Origin: Candidatus Magasanikiibacteriota bacterium
Lineage (GTDB): Bacteria > Patescibacteriota > Patescibacteriia > Magasanikbacterales > UBA922
Reading direction: 5' to 3'
DNA length: 15,623 nucleotides
NCBI GenBank assembly: GCA_003518365.1
Contig: DOYU01000021.1
Coordinates: 64,585 to 80,207 of the forward strand
Shown: positions 14,301 through 15,623 of the stretch, one piece after another
How positions within the stretch are numbered: the stretch's first letter is position 1
Layout: each line of letters starts with the position of its first letter
Position numbers and translations under genes: made by a program
Notes under the pieces: generated by a model
The model's input: only the letters and a program-made list of their open reading frames with translations
What the model was told of the DNA's origin: nothing
Database searches by the model: none

Positions 14301-15623
14301 TTCTGCTAATGTCTTCAATTCATCCGCCATTTTCTTTCCTTCTGCTGTTCCACGGAATTCTTCACTGAGCTGTTCCTCTGTTTCGTTTTTCAGACTTGCG
14401 GCTGCCTGCGCCTTGAGTGCTTCCTCATTGATATGTTCTTTCACCCACGCGTCATCTTTCCCAGCATCACCAAATTTGCTAGAACTTTCAATATACGCTC
14501 CTAATGCCTTTTCATGATCTTTTTCTATTTTCTGAATAGCTTCATCTGATTGGATCGCACCATCTGCTTTTGAAGTGACATCTTCGTCACCCTCAGCTTT
14601 TCTTGTTTCTTTTGCTTTTGCTTTTTCTTCTTGGATTCTGTCTTGTTCTTTTTCGAGTTTGTATCGTATTGTTTTTCTGACTTCGATACCAAATCCAGCA
14701 CCGGTCGTTTCTTTCATCCACTTACCAAATCTATCTACGGCAGATATGTTTTCTTTTCTGCTGATCGTATCTTCAAAATTTTCATCTATCAGCTTTGAAC
14801 TTCGCTCTGCTTCTTCATTCAATTTTTTACGACGCATGCTTCCTTTGAGACCAATAAATGGAATAGCACGAAAATACGGAATGGTTTTTCGTTTATCATC
14901 AATAGAAGATTTTGTACGTTTTGCCCAATCGCGGACTGGCTGAAAGAGTGCTTCATCTGTCTTTTTCTTTGCCAAATCACGACCTCTGTTGTATGCACCA
15001 CGAGCAAAGGACGCACCGGTGGCAATGGTGGCGACATTTTTTGCAAATCCTATCGCACTCGAGGTGAGCCCACCGGCAACTACACCCAGATTTCTCACCG
15101 CTCTGAGTCCGACGAGTAAAAATGCGATAGCAATCAGATAATTTGCAAGATTTTCCCAACTGGTCGCTTCTGAAATACTTAATTTTTGTCCAGCTCCTGA
15201 ATTGACAGCCGTATTGATTGCCGTATCGGCATCAGCAAGATCAACATCAGAAAGATCGATGGCGCCTGAATTGCCAGTCCCCAGGGTAGCGAAGGAAAGC
15301 CATAAGAAAAAAACCATGACCGGAGCCACAATGACATGATTTGTAAACATGCTCCACCACTCTTGTGCATACTTTTGTGTCTGCGGGATCACCTGAAAAA
15401 TATAGGCAAGTGGTGACATGATGATAAGCACCCAGAGAATCACCATGCGTGCGACCATGACAATAGCAAAAGCTCCCATTGTGGTCATCATGATGAGGGC
15501 AAGGAAAAAGACTGTTACTGATGCCGCAAATGTTTCAATCTTGAGATCTGATCCCTCACCAAATTTCTCGGCACCAGTAATATTATACATGGTGTCGATG
15601 TTAAACATGTTGATGATATTTCC
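11367..15623 (-). CDS. Giant VirB6/TrbL-like membrane protein with long helical tail (5' end outside window)
   Basis: The frame is open to the window edge, so the 1418 residues seen are probably the C-terminal part of a larger protein. Numbering from the first ATG (15608), hydrophobic segments lie at about 28-54, 53-75, 91-110, 152-170 and 174-200, containing MVARMVILWVLIIMSPLAYI, as in VirB6/TrbL channel proteins. From about 205 to the end it is hydrophilic, charged and helical, rich in K, E, A and D, with coiled-coil character. A roughly 147-residue duplication lies at 449-540 and 596-690. A tryptophan-containing, more globular part lies near 1010-1350, and the C-terminus is a basic, then proline- and acid-rich tail. 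VirB6 proteins line the inner-membrane channel; the tail may lie in the cytoplasm or reach outside. It heads the visible operon. Confidence 0.85.
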   Translation of the reverse strand, partial: GNIINMFNIDTMYNITGAEKFGEGSDLKIETFAASVTVFFLALIMMTTMGAFAIVMVARMVILWVLIIMSPLAYIFQVIPQTQKYAQEWWSMFTNHVIVAPVMVFFLWLSFATLGTGNSGAIDLSDVDLADADTAINTAVNSGAGQKLSISEATSWENLANYLIAIAFLLVGLRAVRNLGVVAGGLTSSAIGFAKNVATIATGASFARGAYNRGRDLAKKKTDEALFQPVRDWAKRTKSSIDDKRKTIPYFRAIPFIGLKGSMRRKKLNEEAERSSKLIDENFEDTISRKENISAVDRFGKWMKETTGAGFGIEVRKTIRYKLEKEQDRIQEEKAKAKETRKAEGDEDVTSKADGAIQSDEAIQKIEKDHEKALGAYIESSSKFGDAGKDDAWVKEHINEEALKAQAAASLKNETEEQLSEEFRGTAEGKKMADELKTLAEAIAQSTTAYKKSYLEFLAGLAQDGTLKAEDFDDDSRKLIAEARKLDPSKEDSAVISELMKDGSISLKESKEKKHFDAFKAREGKESYDALLAQKATQDQHVAAYTRAFDAYQVLNGPGTTLEARQEAAFSQLDAVKQVDDALETLASDVQEAALEYSSAYQAFLTNLAASGEVELADLDEESQKLVLAEKGAHEGMTEEQAIASLMKDGLVSLSEDSYKAMDELFNGTEGAEVFDKKNKADEALQAKKAERAEAFGLWRDQSPVAAQVAASLKKDEQKNEAAVDARAVKLKQELVDAENVTRRKEGAFHFAGTDTAKKLAKDSEKAINKLADNIGVGKVIIKDKEGNPLDAAARQAIAEKIRFEVKKKRGAVAVAKQKASEATVEKTMLGTQFGDATTNMELAAGKVEAAAKSFAESFRNDKIAANLEKAAEKIQKAMEAGAEKGADALKKALAKDPYAQASMESELLIKSKEVMTQKETVLNETAKAYRVEKPELGDGTPSTANVPIAERLANDLKSQEAGDAATFAKNVLSHLLLAKKKGSLSTHQKASLMGIGMHVGKNGWFDDVISEVGKNLDKLRAGEFDGDKDQKEKMQNMRDVFVDQLGIIKLDKTTGKFKKISDYKRIARLQSLMVSGGDTDAIRDHAKNERVQEAVKKSKTGTAEVDGVTYTKDDTYGIVLDKMEKAGQLFSVTADRFKQKMAQSGEFLQEASSFFKREAINVGHQEYGAHFQWDGDMGAYRMATMKEAEDLMAAEARKFKGKLKWQYHGLGEADLDKGRLMKVNSTYANNQLEELTSAGAAKSMAERTIDAIMGYSFGEKINMNGDFAVIGGSMADIKDTYGDLKTYLKDVILPLVRSNTDVFNFAARQKAKHVDELNSNRGKAFIQIGDTNIKGETNSEFLSALLRQAVAAGIASQEDVNAMRQGISASRKREEALPDERKKRKQSTSPVAPPSPPTTQDDEDGALLSAMNETRDT
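13539..14264 (-). repeat. Internal protein duplication in the VirB6-like tail
   Basis: Residues 449-540 and 596-690 (numbered from the ATG at 15608) align at a constant offset of 147 in their first part. YLEFLAGLAQDG matches YQAFLTNLAASG, the following acidic DFDDDSRKL matches DLDEESQKL, and ELMKDGSISL matches SLMKDGLVSL. The DNA is far more diverged, so the duplication is old. An ASLK-containing segment occurs near 403-407 and again near 706-709, hinting at further copies. Confidence 0.7.

Noticed and set aside
11458..14943. Several plus-strand open frames opposite the giant VirB6-like gene
   Set aside because: They arise from the A-, K- and E-rich coding strand; they are serine- and phenylalanine-rich, lack domains, and are shadows.

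Overview
The window looks like part of a Candidate Phyla Radiation (Patescibacteria) genome, perhaps Parcubacteria-like. The evidence is the operon of split TraC/VirB4-type proteins, a PrgI-family protein and a giant VirB6-like protein, together with a VanW-family protein, no encoded CCA on the tRNAs, and almost no Shine-Dalgarno sequences. TGA serves as a normal stop (for example at 4842-4844 and 9826-9828), so the UGA-glycine code of Absconditabacteria and Gracilibacteria is not in use. The exact lineage cannot be fixed from this window.

Left part (1-1092). The tail of a plus-strand reading frame and a minus-strand DUF378 membrane protein gene converge on a bidirectional terminator. Between DUF378 and the VanW gene lie about 665 bp with no credible protein gene. 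This stretch is not empty. On the minus strand it has a near-consensus sigma-70 promoter (TTGACA, 17 bp, TATAGT), then three short hairpins starting at the predicted first nucleotide, two diverged 32-nt repeats, a long stem, and a strong intrinsic terminator. I read it as an undescribed structured RNA of about 450 nt, or a long attenuated leader in front of DUF378. It is the most interesting item here.

Middle part (1093-4100). A minus-strand hsp20-vanW pair is transcribed from a good promoter that leaves only a few nucleotides of leader. Back to back with it, a second good promoter drives three consecutive serine tRNAs (UGA, GCU and an unusual ACU) that end at an intrinsic terminator.

Right part (4124-15623). 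Eight tightly packed minus-strand genes form one transcription unit that enters from beyond the right edge. In transcription order they are: a giant VirB6/TrbL-like membrane protein with a roughly 1200-residue helical tail (5' end outside the window), two proteins of unknown function, a PrgI-family membrane protein, a TraC-like protein, a VirB4-type ATPase, a single-pass membrane protein with a possible VirB8/NTF2-like domain, and ComF. The first seven probably form the inner-membrane platform of a type IV secretion-like machine. No relaxase or VirD4 coupling protein is visible in the window, which fits a DNA-uptake or protein-export role better than conjugation. ComF at the end of the same unit hints at a link to DNA uptake, but this is inference.
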